A stretch of DNA of 64,000 nucleotides, from positions 124,001-188,000 of the forward strand of contig CASFPE010000035.1 in the NCBI GenBank assembly GCA_949296575.1. The letters are read 5' to 3'. Of the stretch, positions 56,680 to 64,000 are shown one piece after another. Each line of letters begins with the position of its first letter. Positions within the stretch are counted from its first letter, which is position 1. This DNA comes from an uncultured Bacteroides sp. Its GTDB lineage: Bacteria; Bacteroidota; Bacteroidia; Bacteroidales; Bacteroidaceae. Below the pieces are notes generated by a model. That model worked only from the letters and a program-made list of their open reading frames with translations, had not been told where the DNA came from and ran no database searches. A program made the translations under genes and the position numbers.

Positions 56680-56741
56680 TTTAATATAGTGTTTTAATTG
56701 ATTTTACAAAAGAAATTCCCGGCATCCCTCCAATGCCGCCG

Positions 56742-57956
56742 TCATTTTGCGAAGTGCAGCGTGTGGCCCATCCGCTCCTTTTTGGTGCGAAGGTAGCGTT
56801 CGTTGTACTCGTTGGGCGTGACCTCGATGGGAACGTTCTCCACGATTTCAAGGCCGTATGCCTCTAACCCCACCCGCTTCACCGGGTTGTTGGTGAGCAG
56901 GCGCATCTTGTGTACGCCGATTTCACGGAGAATCTGCGCCCCCACTCCATAGTCGCGCTCGTCGGCTTTATGGCCTAAGCAGATGTTCGCATCCACGGTG
57001 TCCATGCCGTCTTCCTGCAACTTGTAGGCTTTCATCTTCTCCATCAGGCCGATGCCACGGCCTTCCTGGTTGAGGTAGACCACAACGCCCTTCCCCTCCT
57101 TGTCAATCATCTGGAGGGCTTTGTGCAACTGTTCGCCGCAGTCGCACCGGCGCGATGCGAAGATGTCGCCCGTCATGCACGACGAATGCACGCGCACCAG
57201 CACGGGTTCGTCCTCGGTAAACGTCCCTTTTATCAGGGCCACATGCTCCAGCCCGTTGCTTTTCTGGCGGAAAGGAACCAAGCGGAAATGCCCGTATTCC
57301 GTGGGCATGTCCACTTCCACGCCTTTCTCCACGATGGATTCCTGTTTCAGGCGGTAGGCAATCAACTCAGCAATGGAAATCAGTTTGAAGCCATAGCGGT
57401 CGGCCATCTCGCGAAGTTCGGGCAAACGTGCCATGCCGCCGTCGTCGGTCATGATTTCCATCAACGCGCCTGCCGGGTAAAGCCCTGCCAAGCGTGCCAT
57501 GTCGATGGTGGCTTCCGTGTGTCCCGCCCGGCGAAGCACGCCTTTCTCCTGCGCGTACAACGGGTTGATGTGGCCGGGCCGCCCGAACGTGGCGGGCGTG
57601 GATGCGGGGTCGGCCAGCGCACGGATGGTAGCGGCGCGGTCGGCAGCCGAGACACCCGTGGTGCATCCCTCCAATTTGTCGATGGTCACGGTGAAAGGAG
57701 TGCCCAACACCGAAGTATTGTCGGCCACCTGGTGCGGGAGGTCCAACTCCTTGCAACGCTTCATGGTGATGGGAGCGCACAATACGCCCCGCGCATGCTT
57801 CAGCATGAAGTTGATTTTCTCAGGGGTGACTTTCTCTGCCGCAATAATCAGGTCGCCCTCATTCTCGCGGTCTTCATCGTCTACCACAATGACGAACTTC
57901 CCTTCGCGGAAGTCGGCCACAGCGTCTTCTATCGCATCCAATCTTATCTTATCCAT
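56742..57956 (-). CDS. ribBA: Bifunctional DHBP synthase / GTP cyclohydrolase II (riboflavin synthesis)
   Basis: RibBA makes both precursors of riboflavin. The 404-residue protein has an N-terminal RibB domain ([58 protein letters not shown]) and a C-terminal RibA domain with the zinc cysteines in [20 protein letters not shown], then [20 protein letters not shown] and [20 protein letters not shown]. Both active sites look intact. It starts 7 bp after the lptG-like gene. No FMN riboswitch was seen upstream. Confidence 0.95.
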   Translation of the reverse strand: MDKIRLDAIEDAVADFREGKFVIVVDDEDRENEGDLIIAAEKVTPEKINFMLKHARGVLCAPITMKRCKELDLPHQVADNTSVLGTPFTVTIDKLEGCTTGVSAADRAATIRALADPASTPATFGRPGHINPLYAQEKGVLRRAGHTEATIDMARLAGLYPAGALMEIMTDDGGMARLPELREMADRYGFKLISIAELIAYRLKQESIVEKGVEVDMPTEYGHFRLVPFRQKSNGLEHVALIKGTFTEDEPVLVRVHSSCMTGDIFASRRCDCGEQLHKALQMIDKEGKGVVVYLNQEGRGIGLMEKMKAYKLQEDGMDTVDANICLGHKADERDYGVGAQILREIGVHKMRLLTNNPVKRVGLEAYGLEIVENVPIEVTPNEYNERYLRTKKERMGHTLHFAK

Positions 57957-57963
57957 CTCTTTA

Positions 57964-59850
57964 TCAGTTTATGGTTTGAATCTTTTCCAATATTTCATCG
58001 CTGGTTTTCACCACCTGTTGCAAGTCTTTCGCCAAACGGAGGCGGAAAATCCAGATACGCACGTAAAGGATGCCGCCCAACGGCAGGAAGATGCCTGCCA
58101 ATGCATTGATCCATGCCGCACGGAACGGGCTTTGATGGGCCGTGGCCGACAGGATGGGATACGCATTCAACTGGTTCAGCACCACGGCGTCCGTGCTGTT
58201 CGACAGCGTTTCCACCAATCGTTCCAGCGCATCGCTGATGGAAGCCACCTCGCCGTCGTGGCCGGACTTCTGCCACAAGCGCACATAATTGGGCATGCCC
58301 GACAGCTTGTGCGCCCGGAGATATGCCTGGCAGGCAGCAGACAAAGCCTGAAGTGCCTGTTCCACATGCCGGTAATCGATGTCCTCGATAATCACTTCTT
58401 TCTTCACGATATGGCGGGTGGCGCGGATGCCCACCAAGCGTTTGAGCCATTCGATGTAAGTGTCGGCATTGAACACCACGGAGTCCTTGTTGGATTTATA
58501 GGTGATGAACGCCCCCACGGGCATCAGCACGAAAGTACTAATCCATACTCCTTTCCAAATATCCAAGGAACCTGACTTTGCCATTTTGGTAGCACCTGTG
58601 TCTATTATATAATAAAAAATGAATATCAGCACGGAAACCACCACCGGCATGCCCAGTCCGCCTTTCTTGATGATGGCACCCAAGGGGGCACCGATGAAGA
58701 AGAAAATGACACAGGCCAGCGAAACGGTGATTTTCTTGTGCCATTCTATCCAATGTTGCCTTATGCGCTTGTCGTTCTCCGTCAACGAGAAACTCTTGTA
58801 TTCCCAATCATTGCCGGTATTTTCAGCCTGTCGCAAAGCGGCTTTCAATATGTCTTTCTTCTTGAGCAAGGTCTGTGCGGCAAACAAACTGTCCACATTG
58901 ACCCGAAGCGCAGGATGGGCGGCCAGTTTCAAGGAATCGGCTTGAGTGAGCTTCCGCTCATAATTAGCCTGGGTGCCTTTGAAATAACTGCGCCCTACGC
59001 TATCGCCAGCCACTGTCATCGAATCGATAGATGCACGCAACTGGAGCATGTCCTTGCTTATCGATTGGTCGCTCATGAAACCTGCATCCACCATGTTGAA
59101 ATTCGCGTCAAATGCGATGATGGAATGCTTTTCACGGAAAGTTTCCCTCCGGTAAGGCACGTTCTGCGCCGAAGCAGTCTGCGCCTTCAGGTTCTCGAAT
59201 TGCTCGCCGCTGTACAAATGAAGGTAGAGATGCTCCTTGTCGGCCGTCATCTCCAACGAGCCGGAATCGGCCACAATGACATGTGCATTGTCAAAACCGT
59301 CGGAAAAGTTATAAATCATAAGCCCGTAAAGCATGCCTGTTTCGCGGTCCTTGCTTTTGACGTACAGGTTATAATCGGGTATTTCATCGTAGAACACGCC
59401 TTCGGGTATATCAACTTCAGGCGACTTCTGCCGCATCGACACCAGCAATGTCCACAACTTGGTTTGCGCCTTCGGGGCAATCACATTCTGGAAATAGAAA
59501 GAAACGCAGGCCAAGAACACGGAGAACAAGATGAGAGGGCGCATGATGCGAAACAACGACACCCCTGCCGCTTTCATGGCCAACAGTTCGTAACGCTCGC
59601 CAAAATTGCCGAAAGTAATCAATGAAGCCAGCAAAATGGCCAATGGAAGGGAAAGAGGCACCAACGTCAAGGCCGAATAGAAAAAGAACTGCGCCAACAA
59701 GGTCATCTCCAATCCTTTTCCCACCAAATCGTCCACATACCTCCAAAGGAACTGCATCATGAAAATGAACAGGCAGATAAAGAACGTCCCCGCAAAAAGC
59801 AATGCAAAGCTCTTGAAGATAAATGTGTCTAATTTCTTTATACCCAACAT
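57964..59850 (-). CDS. LptF/LptG-type lipopolysaccharide export permease (YjgP/YjgQ family)
   Basis: A 628-residue inner-membrane protein. LptF/LptG bridge the LptB ATPase to the periplasmic Lpt chain that exports lipopolysaccharide. The N-terminal membrane part ([40 protein letters not shown]) and [20 protein letters not shown] are family signatures. A large periplasmic region and a C-terminal membrane part ([34 protein letters not shown]) follow. It is much longer than E. coli LptG, with a C-terminal extension after about residue 480, as usual in Bacteroidota. The start [10 protein letters not shown] was preferred over an ATG ten codons earlier. Confidence 0.88.
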   Translation of the reverse strand: MLGIKKLDTFIFKSFALLFAGTFFICLFIFMMQFLWRYVDDLVGKGLEMTLLAQFFFYSALTLVPLSLPLAILLASLITFGNFGERYELLAMKAAGVSLFRIMRPLILFSVFLACVSFYFQNVIAPKAQTKLWTLLVSMRQKSPEVDIPEGVFYDEIPDYNLYVKSKDRETGMLYGLMIYNFSDGFDNAHVIVADSGSLEMTADKEHLYLHLYSGEQFENLKAQTASAQNVPYRRETFREKHSIIAFDANFNMVDAGFMSDQSISKDMLQLRASIDSMTVAGDSVGRSYFKGTQANYERKLTQADSLKLAAHPALRVNVDSLFAAQTLLKKKDILKAALRQAENTGNDWEYKSFSLTENDKRIRQHWIEWHKKITVSLACVIFFFIGAPLGAIIKKGGLGMPVVVSVLIFIFYYIIDTGATKMAKSGSLDIWKGVWISTFVLMPVGAFITYKSNKDSVVFNADTYIEWLKRLVGIRATRHIVKKEVIIEDIDYRHVEQALQALSAACQAYLRAHKLSGMPNYVRLWQKSGHDGEVASISDALERLVETLSNSTDAVVLNQLNAYPILSATAHQSPFRAAWINALAGIFLPLGGILYVRIWIFRLRLAKDLQQVVKTSDEILEKIQTIN

Positions 59851-59939
59851 ACGCATGAACTTGGGGTGCAAAAATAGCACAAAACACAGACAACTCGCCT
59901 ATGCTTTCATCATTTTTTGTATTATTGCCGCAAGCGGCG

Positions 59940-60323
59940 CTACATGCCGCAGGTGCGGCGCAACGTTTCCACTTGCGAATTCCACAGTTCCCTCTGGTCG
60001 TCGGCTTCTTCCGGCAAGGCAAAATCAATGATCTCAAGGGAATAATCCCCTGTCAGTTCATTATAGCACATCTTGATCTCAAAATAAGTCTTCGGATCGT
60101 CATCCACCCAATGGAAACGGATGAAAGAATAAGCCCGGTAATTGACTATTTCCGCATCCCGGTGTTCCGTTTTCCCCCACGTGAAACAATAGACCTTTTC
60201 GTCTGCCTTCACCTTGTCCGCAAACCAATTCTCCAACCCTGACGGAGTGCTTATTGCCCCCCATATTATGGCCTTGGAAGTAGCAGTCAAGGGATATTCC
60301 ATGTGTATCTTTTCTTTCTTCAT
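59940..60323 (-). CDS. START-like / SRPBCC fold protein
   Basis: A 127-residue protein matching the START-like (Bet v1 fold) family found across Bacteroidota. It begins MKKEKIHMEYPLTATSKAII and continues STPSGLENWFADKVKADEKVYCFTWG, RFHWVDDDPKTYFEIKMCYN and a C-terminal helix EADDQRELWNSQVETLRRTC. No ligand is known. The start at MKKEKIH gives the usual family length; 22 further codons upstream are open but poor. It is cytoplasmic by prediction and stands alone between the lptG-like gene and tRNA-Met on the other strand. Confidence 0.85.
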   Translation of the reverse strand: MKKEKIHMEYPLTATSKAIIWGAISTPSGLENWFADKVKADEKVYCFTWGKTEHRDAEIVNYRAYSFIRFHWVDDDPKTYFEIKMCYNELTGDYSLEIIDFALPEEADDQRELWNSQVETLRRTCGM

Positions 60324-60436
60324 AGGATAACACGCCATATGCATTTTTTCAGGCGGCAATATAGAGACTTTTTTCCTAACCATGCCCATAAGCAGGAAGT
60401 TTTTTTCAATCTTTCTGATTTTTCCAGCATTTTTTG

Positions 60437-60467
60437 TTGCAGGAACGAAAAGAATGCCTTACCTTTG
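60437..60467 (+). promoter_or_regulatory. Promoter of tRNA-Met
   Basis: TTG, 20 bp, then TACCTTTG; the tRNA 5' end lies 22 bp after the -7 box. Confidence 0.65.
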
Positions 60468-60489
60468 CAGCCGCAAACGAGAAAACGTT

Positions 60490-60563
60490 GGCGCGATAGC
60501 TCAGCTGGTTAGAGCGCATGATTCATAATCATGAGGTCCCCAGTTCAATCCTGGGTCGCGCTA
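60490..60563 (+). tRNA. tRNA-Met (CAT), elongator type
   Basis: A 74-nt cloverleaf: acceptor GGCGCGA/TCGCGCT with a G-T first pair, anticodon loop TTCATAA in the stem CATGA/TCATG, T arm CCCAG/CTGGG. It lacks the GC-rich anticodon stem and unpaired first base of an initiator tRNA. A CAT anticodon could also belong to a lysidine-modified tRNA-Ile, which cannot be excluded by eye. CCA is not encoded. Confidence 0.88.
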
Positions 60564-60580
60564 CAAAATGCAAAACGGGA

Positions 60581-60617
60581 AAAAGCATTCAATGATTCTA
60601 CCATTGGATGCTTTTTT
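60581..60617. terminator. Bidirectional terminator between tRNA-Met and the HAD gene
   Basis: A 14-bp stem with G-T pairing (AAAAGCATTCAATG / CATTGGATGCTTTT) around 7 nt has T-runs on both strands. It ends the tRNA-Met transcript on the plus strand and the converging HAD phosphatase gene on the minus strand. Confidence 0.82.
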
Positions 60618-61309
60618 CATATCCCCAATCCCTGTACCTCTTTCCAGCTGTCCATCACATAAGTGGGACGGAACGGGAATTCCTGCTTCCCCAACACATT
60701 ATAAAACAACTGGTGCATGCCTACCCCCTTGGCGCCTTCAATGTCGGACTCCCAGCTGTCGCCCACCATCAAAGCATCTTTCGCATCGGCCTGCGCCACC
60801 GACAAGGCAAAATGGAACAATGCCGGATAAGGCTTATGCACCCCGATGTCTTCAGACAATACCACTTTCTCGAAATAGTGGAGGATGCCGGACGAACGCA
60901 TCTTCTGCTCCTGCAATTCACGGAAGCCATTCGAAAGGATGTACAAGCGGAAACGCGATGAAAGATACTCCAATGACTCACGGGCATAAGGCTTCAGACG
61001 GCTCTTGAAAGGAATGATGGAGAAGAACTTGCCAGAATATTCCTTGAACAACCGTGCATCATCGACCCCCACGCAAAGCAACGGATAAGCAAAACGCTGG
61101 CGGTTCAGCTCGTCTTTCGTAATCGCACCGTCTCCGTATTCTTTCCACAGAGCTGCATTGCGCTGCTTGTACAACGAATAAAATTGCTCGAACGAATCGA
61201 AATAACGATGGAAAGCATACAGTTCGTACACTTCACGGAACGTTTCTTCGGCATTCCCTGAGAAATCCCAAAGTGTGTCATCCAAATCCAAAAACAAGCA
61301 CTTATACAT
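60617..61309 (-). CDS. HAD-superfamily phosphatase, YjjG type
   Basis: A 230-residue HAD hydrolase of the YjjG/noncanonical pyrimidine nucleotidase group. Motif I is DLDDTLWD (nucleophile Asp8, acid Asp10), motif II LSNGF near residue 125, motif III KPYPALF and motif IV VGDSWESDIEGAKGVG near 182-197. The helical cap follows motif I (FSGNAEETFREVYELYAFHR). YjjG acts on nucleoside monophosphates such as dUMP; this substrate is inferred only from family likeness. Confidence 0.88.
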   Translation of the reverse strand: MYKCLFLDLDDTLWDFSGNAEETFREVYELYAFHRYFDSFEQFYSLYKQRNAALWKEYGDGAITKDELNRQRFAYPLLCVGVDDARLFKEYSGKFFSIIPFKSRLKPYARESLEYLSSRFRLYILSNGFRELQEQKMRSSGILHYFEKVVLSEDIGVHKPYPALFHFALSVAQADAKDALMVGDSWESDIEGAKGVGMHQLFYNVLGKQEFPFRPTYVMDSWKEVQGLGI

Positions 61310-61321
61310 TCTCCATGCAGT

Positions 61322-61359
61322 TTAAAAACAAAGGGCACCTCACGGATGCCCCTTGTTTT
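61322..61359 (-). terminator. Terminator after the coiled-coil lipoprotein gene
   Basis: A stem of about 13 bp with one mismatch (AAAACAAAGGGCA / TGCCCCTTGTTTT) around 9 nt, followed on the minus strand by a T-rich stretch. It lies 25 bp past the lipoprotein stop and also just upstream of the HAD gene start. Confidence 0.75.
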
Positions 61360-61383
61360 GAGACCCATGCAAGCACCCAAGCC

Positions 61384-62244
61384 TTAACGTACTTGGATGA
61401 CCAGATACTTGGACACGCTCCAGAACTCATCCGGATTGTTGATTACCAACGTCAGTTGTCCTTTCTCGTCTTTCTTCAAAGCATAAGAATTGGCCGGATG
61501 GGTGGTCAACAGTTCCGCACGTTTCGAATACAGCTTCAATTCCTTCATCTGGCGGATATCCACTTCGGTGAAATAATTCTTGTTGAAGTCAGAACTTCTC
61601 AACACATCGCCTTTCTCCAGAATCTTTTGCGCTTTCAGTTCGTTCTTTGTGCCAAAAACGAACCAAGCCGTATAGATGGCTTTCTCTTGTTCCGCCATTG
61701 CCTTGGCCTTTGCTTCGTTTTCTGCCGTGAGCATCTCCACGTTCGTGTTCAAGCCGCTCACTGCTTCGTCCAACTCACGGATACGCACATTCTTGGCCTC
61801 CAATTCGGCACGCAACTCCGCAATCTGCTTTTCCTTTTCTTCCAATTCCTTCTTCAAACTCTCGATGGCTTTCCGTAATTGGGCCGAATTGGCAGAACTG
61901 TTCTTCAACTGCTGCTGGAGTTTCGCTATCTGTGTCCTGTTTTCTTCCATCGTCTTGGCTATAAAATGAATGTCGGACACGATTTTTTCTTTCACCGAAG
62001 CAGAGTTTTCATCCGTGTTGCGCTGCAAATCCACCCGGTTTTCGGCCTCATTGATTTGGCGGAACCCTTCCTGTATCTCATTGAAAGTCCCCATAATCTC
62101 ATCCAATTCTGCATTCCGTTGGTCCAATGCCATGGTCAAAGAATCATTCTGCGCTTTCAAGCGGTCTCTTTCTGCCCCGCCAAAATCGCATGAAGCCAAC
62201 AAGAAGGCCGCTCCACATAAAGATAAAAATGCTAATTTTTTCAT
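61384..62244 (-). CDS. Coiled-coil lipoprotein of unknown function
   Basis: A 286-residue lipoprotein (lipobox LLASC, Cys19). Residues about 25-180 are almost continuous heptads (RLKAQNDSLTMALDQRNAEL, RTQIAKLQQQLKNSS, SLKKELEEKEKQIAELRAEL, ELDEAVSGLNTNVEML), so it should form a long rod from the membrane. A C-terminal globular part begins with AIYTAWFVFGTKNELKAQKI and ends SVSKYLVIQVR; it is a conserved form in Bacteroidales but without known function. It is followed by its own terminator and lies 24 bp downstream of rsmI. Confidence 0.82.
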   Translation of the reverse strand: MKKLAFLSLCGAAFLLASCDFGGAERDRLKAQNDSLTMALDQRNAELDEIMGTFNEIQEGFRQINEAENRVDLQRNTDENSASVKEKIVSDIHFIAKTMEENRTQIAKLQQQLKNSSANSAQLRKAIESLKKELEEKEKQIAELRAELEAKNVRIRELDEAVSGLNTNVEMLTAENEAKAKAMAEQEKAIYTAWFVFGTKNELKAQKILEKGDVLRSSDFNKNYFTEVDIRQMKELKLYSKRAELLTTHPANSYALKKDEKGQLTLVINNPDEFWSVSKYLVIQVR

Positions 62245-62267
62245 ATTGCCCTATTTTTAAAATGAAT

Positions 62268-62975
62268 TTATTTTTCTTCGTTTTCTTCTTCAGACTTGCC
62301 TTTCCGCCCTTTTCCTGCCAGCACAATCACGATTTCGCCTTTCGGTTCTTTCTGTCCAAAATGGGCAATGGCTTCTTCCAATGTGCCACGGACTGTTTCT
62401 TCATGCACCTTGGACAACTCGCGCGAAACAGAAACTTGGCGGCCAGCACCGAAATATTCAGCAAATTGCTCCAAAGCCTTGGCCAAACGGAAAGGAGATT
62501 CATAGAAAATCATCGTGCGCGTTTCTTCCTGCAAAGCTTTCAAACGGGTCACGCGTCCTTTCTTCTGCGGCAGGAAACCCTCGAAACAGAACTTGTCGCA
62601 CGGCAAACCGGAAGCGACCAATGCCGGCACAAAAGCAGTGGCGCCCGGCAGGCATTGCACTTCAATGCCCGCATTCACGCATTCGCGCACTAACAAGAAA
62701 CCAGGGTCTGATATGGCCGGAGTGCCTGCGTCTGACACCAAAGCAATGATCTGCCCGCCACGGATGCGTTCCACAATCCTTTCCACCACCTGATGTTCAT
62801 TGAATTTATGGTAAGAAAGCATAGGATTCTTAATCTCAAAATGCTTCAGCAAGACACTCGAAGTACGAGTGTCTTCCGCCAAAATCAAATCCGCCTCCTT
62901 CAATACACGGATGGCCCTGAAAGTGATATCTTCCAAATTGCCAACCGGAGTTGGAACCACATACAATCGCCCCAT
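62268..62975 (-). CDS. rsmI: 16S rRNA (cytidine-2'-O)-methyltransferase RsmI
   Basis: RsmI methylates C1402 of 16S rRNA in the decoding centre. The 235-residue protein has all tetrapyrrole-methylase-fold signatures: LYVVPTPVGNLEDITFRAIR at the start, ADLILAEDTRTSSVLLKHF, ALVSDAGTPAISDPGFLLVR and FEGFLPQKKGRVTRL, plus KVHEETVRGTLEEA. The methionine before GRLYVVPTP was chosen as start because it gives family length. The C-terminus ends in a charged tail. It lies upstream of the lipoprotein gene on the same strand. Confidence 0.94.
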   Translation of the reverse strand: MGRLYVVPTPVGNLEDITFRAIRVLKEADLILAEDTRTSSVLLKHFEIKNPMLSYHKFNEHQVVERIVERIRGGQIIALVSDAGTPAISDPGFLLVRECVNAGIEVQCLPGATAFVPALVASGLPCDKFCFEGFLPQKKGRVTRLKALQEETRTMIFYESPFRLAKALEQFAEYFGAGRQVSVSRELSKVHEETVRGTLEEAIAHFGQKEPKGEIVIVLAGKGRKGKSEEENEEK

Positions 62976-63005
62976 CGCTTCTTTGTTTACACTATCATTA
63001 CAATA

Positions 63006-63013
63006 CAAATGTA
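63006..63013 (-). promoter_or_regulatory. -7 box ahead of rsmI
   Basis: TACATTTG on the minus strand matches TAnnTTTG, about 31 bp before the chosen rsmI start; no clear -33. Confidence 0.4.
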
Positions 63014-63140
63014 TAAATAATTAAGGTCGACACTTTAAAGGCAAAGCCAATTTAACAGTTCTTGAACATTATTCATATGAAATTAATGGCACAACGGACA
63101 AAACCCGGCAAAAAAGTTCCATTTTATCGGCCAGTATTCT

Positions 63141-63148
63141 TACTTTTG
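63141..63148 (+). promoter_or_regulatory. -7 box ahead of tdk
   Basis: TACTTTTG matches TAnnTTTG, 33 bp before the thymidine kinase start; -33 unclear. Confidence 0.45.
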
Positions 63149-63180
63149 CAAGACAATAAACAGAACTAAAAAAAATCCAA

Positions 63181-63768
63181 ATGTCACTGTTCACAGAAGA
63201 ACAAATGCAGGGTCCCCACAGGAAAGGACGCATCGAAGTCATCTGCGGCTCCATGTTTTCCGGAAAAACGGAAGAATTAATCCGAAGGCTGAAACGTGCC
63301 AAAATAGCCAAACAACGGGTGGAAATCTTCAAACCAGCCATCGATGTGCGCTACTCAGAAGAAGACGTCGTGTCGCACGACAGCACTTCCGTCGCCTCGA
63401 CACCAGTAGAATCATCTGCCAGCATCCTGCTGTTCAGTTCCGAAGCCGACGTAGTGGGCATCGATGAAGCGCAATTCTTCGACAACGGGCTGACAGATGT
63501 ATGCAACCAATTAGCAGACAATGGAATCAGGGTCATCGTAGCCGGACTTGACATGGACTACAAAGGCATTCCTTTCGGACCGATGCCCGCCCTTTGCGCC
63601 ATTGCAGACGAAGTGACGAAAGTGCATGCCATTTGCGTGAAATGCGGACAATTAGCATACATCTCGCACCGAATCATCAACAACGACAAACGGGTACTGC
63701 TGGGCGAGAAAGACGAATACGAGCCCCTTTGCAGGGAATGCTACCAAAAGACAAAACAAAACGTATAA
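63181..63768 (+). CDS. tdk: Thymidine kinase
   Basis: A 195-residue type II thymidine kinase for nucleoside salvage. The P-loop is GSMFSGKT (residues 23-30), the Walker B-like region [20 protein letters not shown] contains the catalytic Glu, and [20 protein letters not shown] and the lasso loop follow. Two CxxC pairs (CVKCG and CREC) bind structural zinc. Length is normal. The next gene begins 23 bp downstream. Confidence 0.95.
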   Translation: MSLFTEEQMQGPHRKGRIEVICGSMFSGKTEELIRRLKRAKIAKQRVEIFKPAIDVRYSEEDVVSHDSTSVASTPVESSASILLFSSEADVVGIDEAQFFDNGLTDVCNQLADNGIRVIVAGLDMDYKGIPFGPMPALCAIADEVTKVHAICVKCGQLAYISHRIINNDKRVLLGEKDEYEPLCRECYQKTKQNV

Positions 63769-63791
63769 TAACCTTTTACGCTTCACACGCC

Positions 63792-64000
63792 ATGAGAAAA
63801 GAATTCACATTCGACCGCTTCGTCCGCACCATCTTCGCCATTGCCATTGTTGTGGGCATCCTCGTGCTGACAAACCGGCTAAGCGGCGTGCTGCTGCCTT
63901 TCTTCATAGCATGGCTGGCCGCTTACTTAATCTACCCATTGGTGAAGTTCTTCCAATACAAACTAAAACTCAAGAGCCGTATCCTGTCCATTTTCTGTTC
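63792..64000 (+). CDS. AI-2E family membrane protein (partial, C-terminus off the window)
   Basis: Only the first 69 residues are inside the window. The start MRKEFTFDRFVRTIFAIAIV is followed by two hydrophobic segments, VVGILVLTNRLSGVLLPFFI and AWLAAYLIYPLVKFFQ, matching the N-terminal pattern of the AI-2E/UPF0118 transporter family (LLPFFIAWLxAYLxxP). Substrate is not predictable. It probably shares an operon with tdk. Confidence 0.8.
   Translation, partial: MRKEFTFDRFVRTIFAIAIVVGILVLTNRLSGVLLPFFIAWLAAYLIYPLVKFFQYKLKLKSRILSIFC

Noticed and set aside
60173..60188. parS-like site containing CACGTGAAACA
   Set aside because: Only the right half matches the palindromic parS consensus, and it lies inside the START-like coding sequence far from parAB; chance occurrence is likely.

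Overview
The window looks like a chromosome segment of a Bacteroidales bacterium (phylum Bacteroidota). The evidence is: promoter elements of the TTG-N19-TAnnTTTG type in front of many genes; a gldH lipoprotein and a PorT-like barrel; Mfa2/FimB-type fimbrial lipoproteins; the DUF3467 and DUF5683 families; the gene orders purH-mreBCD-mrdA-rodA and parA-parB-DUF5683-mltD-relA; and tRNAs without an encoded CCA. The genus cannot be fixed from sequence reading alone.

Region 1 (1-22.5 kb, almost all on the minus strand) is the information-processing core. Read in transcription order it holds rpsU-xerC-hpf, a tRNA block Thr-Tyr-Gly-Thr, tuf, tRNA-Trp, secE, nusG, rplK, rplA, rplJ, rplL, a hairpin attenuator, rpoB, rpoC and a terminator. 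These are followed by DUF3467, then rpsL, rpsG, fusA, a hairpin, and the start of the S10 operon (rpsJ, rplC, rplD, rplW, rplB, rpsS, rplV, rpsC), which runs off the left edge.

Region 2 (22.5-30.3 kb) begins with about 0.8 kb of structured, apparently non-coding DNA, then a Sel1-repeat protein. A plus-strand chromosome-segregation, cell-wall and stringent-response cluster follows: parA, parB, DUF5683, a LysM lytic transglycosylase and a bifunctional RelA/SpoT.

Region 3 (30.3-41.2 kb, plus strand) starts with a three-gene fimbria-type surface locus ended by a strong terminator. Three 22-bp tandem repeats and a GC-rich ADP-forming acyl-CoA synthetase come next, then metF, holB, ricT (PSP1) and gldH. 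Region 4 (41.1-49.3 kb, minus strand) is the rod-shape and peptidoglycan operon purH-mreB-mreC-mreD-mrdA-rodA, with a divergent PorT-like protein and a small 2[4Fe-4S] ferredoxin.

Region 5 (49.6-55.4 kb) is the accessory part and the most unusual stretch. It carries two copies of one module, an AAA ATPase with a DUF4143/nuclease-like C-terminus convergent with a higBA toxin-antitoxin pair, and the copies have decayed in complementary ways. The left copy keeps higBA but has lost all of the ATPase except its promoter and last 22 codons. The right copy keeps the ATPase but its toxin is reduced to a six-codon leader, and its antitoxin frame is shifted near the end. A third ATPase tail fragment, 33-bp-spaced upstream repeats, a possible type IX secretion tail fragment and a tannase-family esterase lie between and around them.

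Region 6 (55.4-64 kb) returns to housekeeping genes. An operon lptG-like / ribBA / aspartate aminotransferase runs on the minus strand, followed by a START-like protein, tRNA-Met, a HAD phosphatase, a coiled-coil lipoprotein and rsmI. Thymidine kinase and the start of an AI-2E family membrane protein lie on the plus strand at the right edge.
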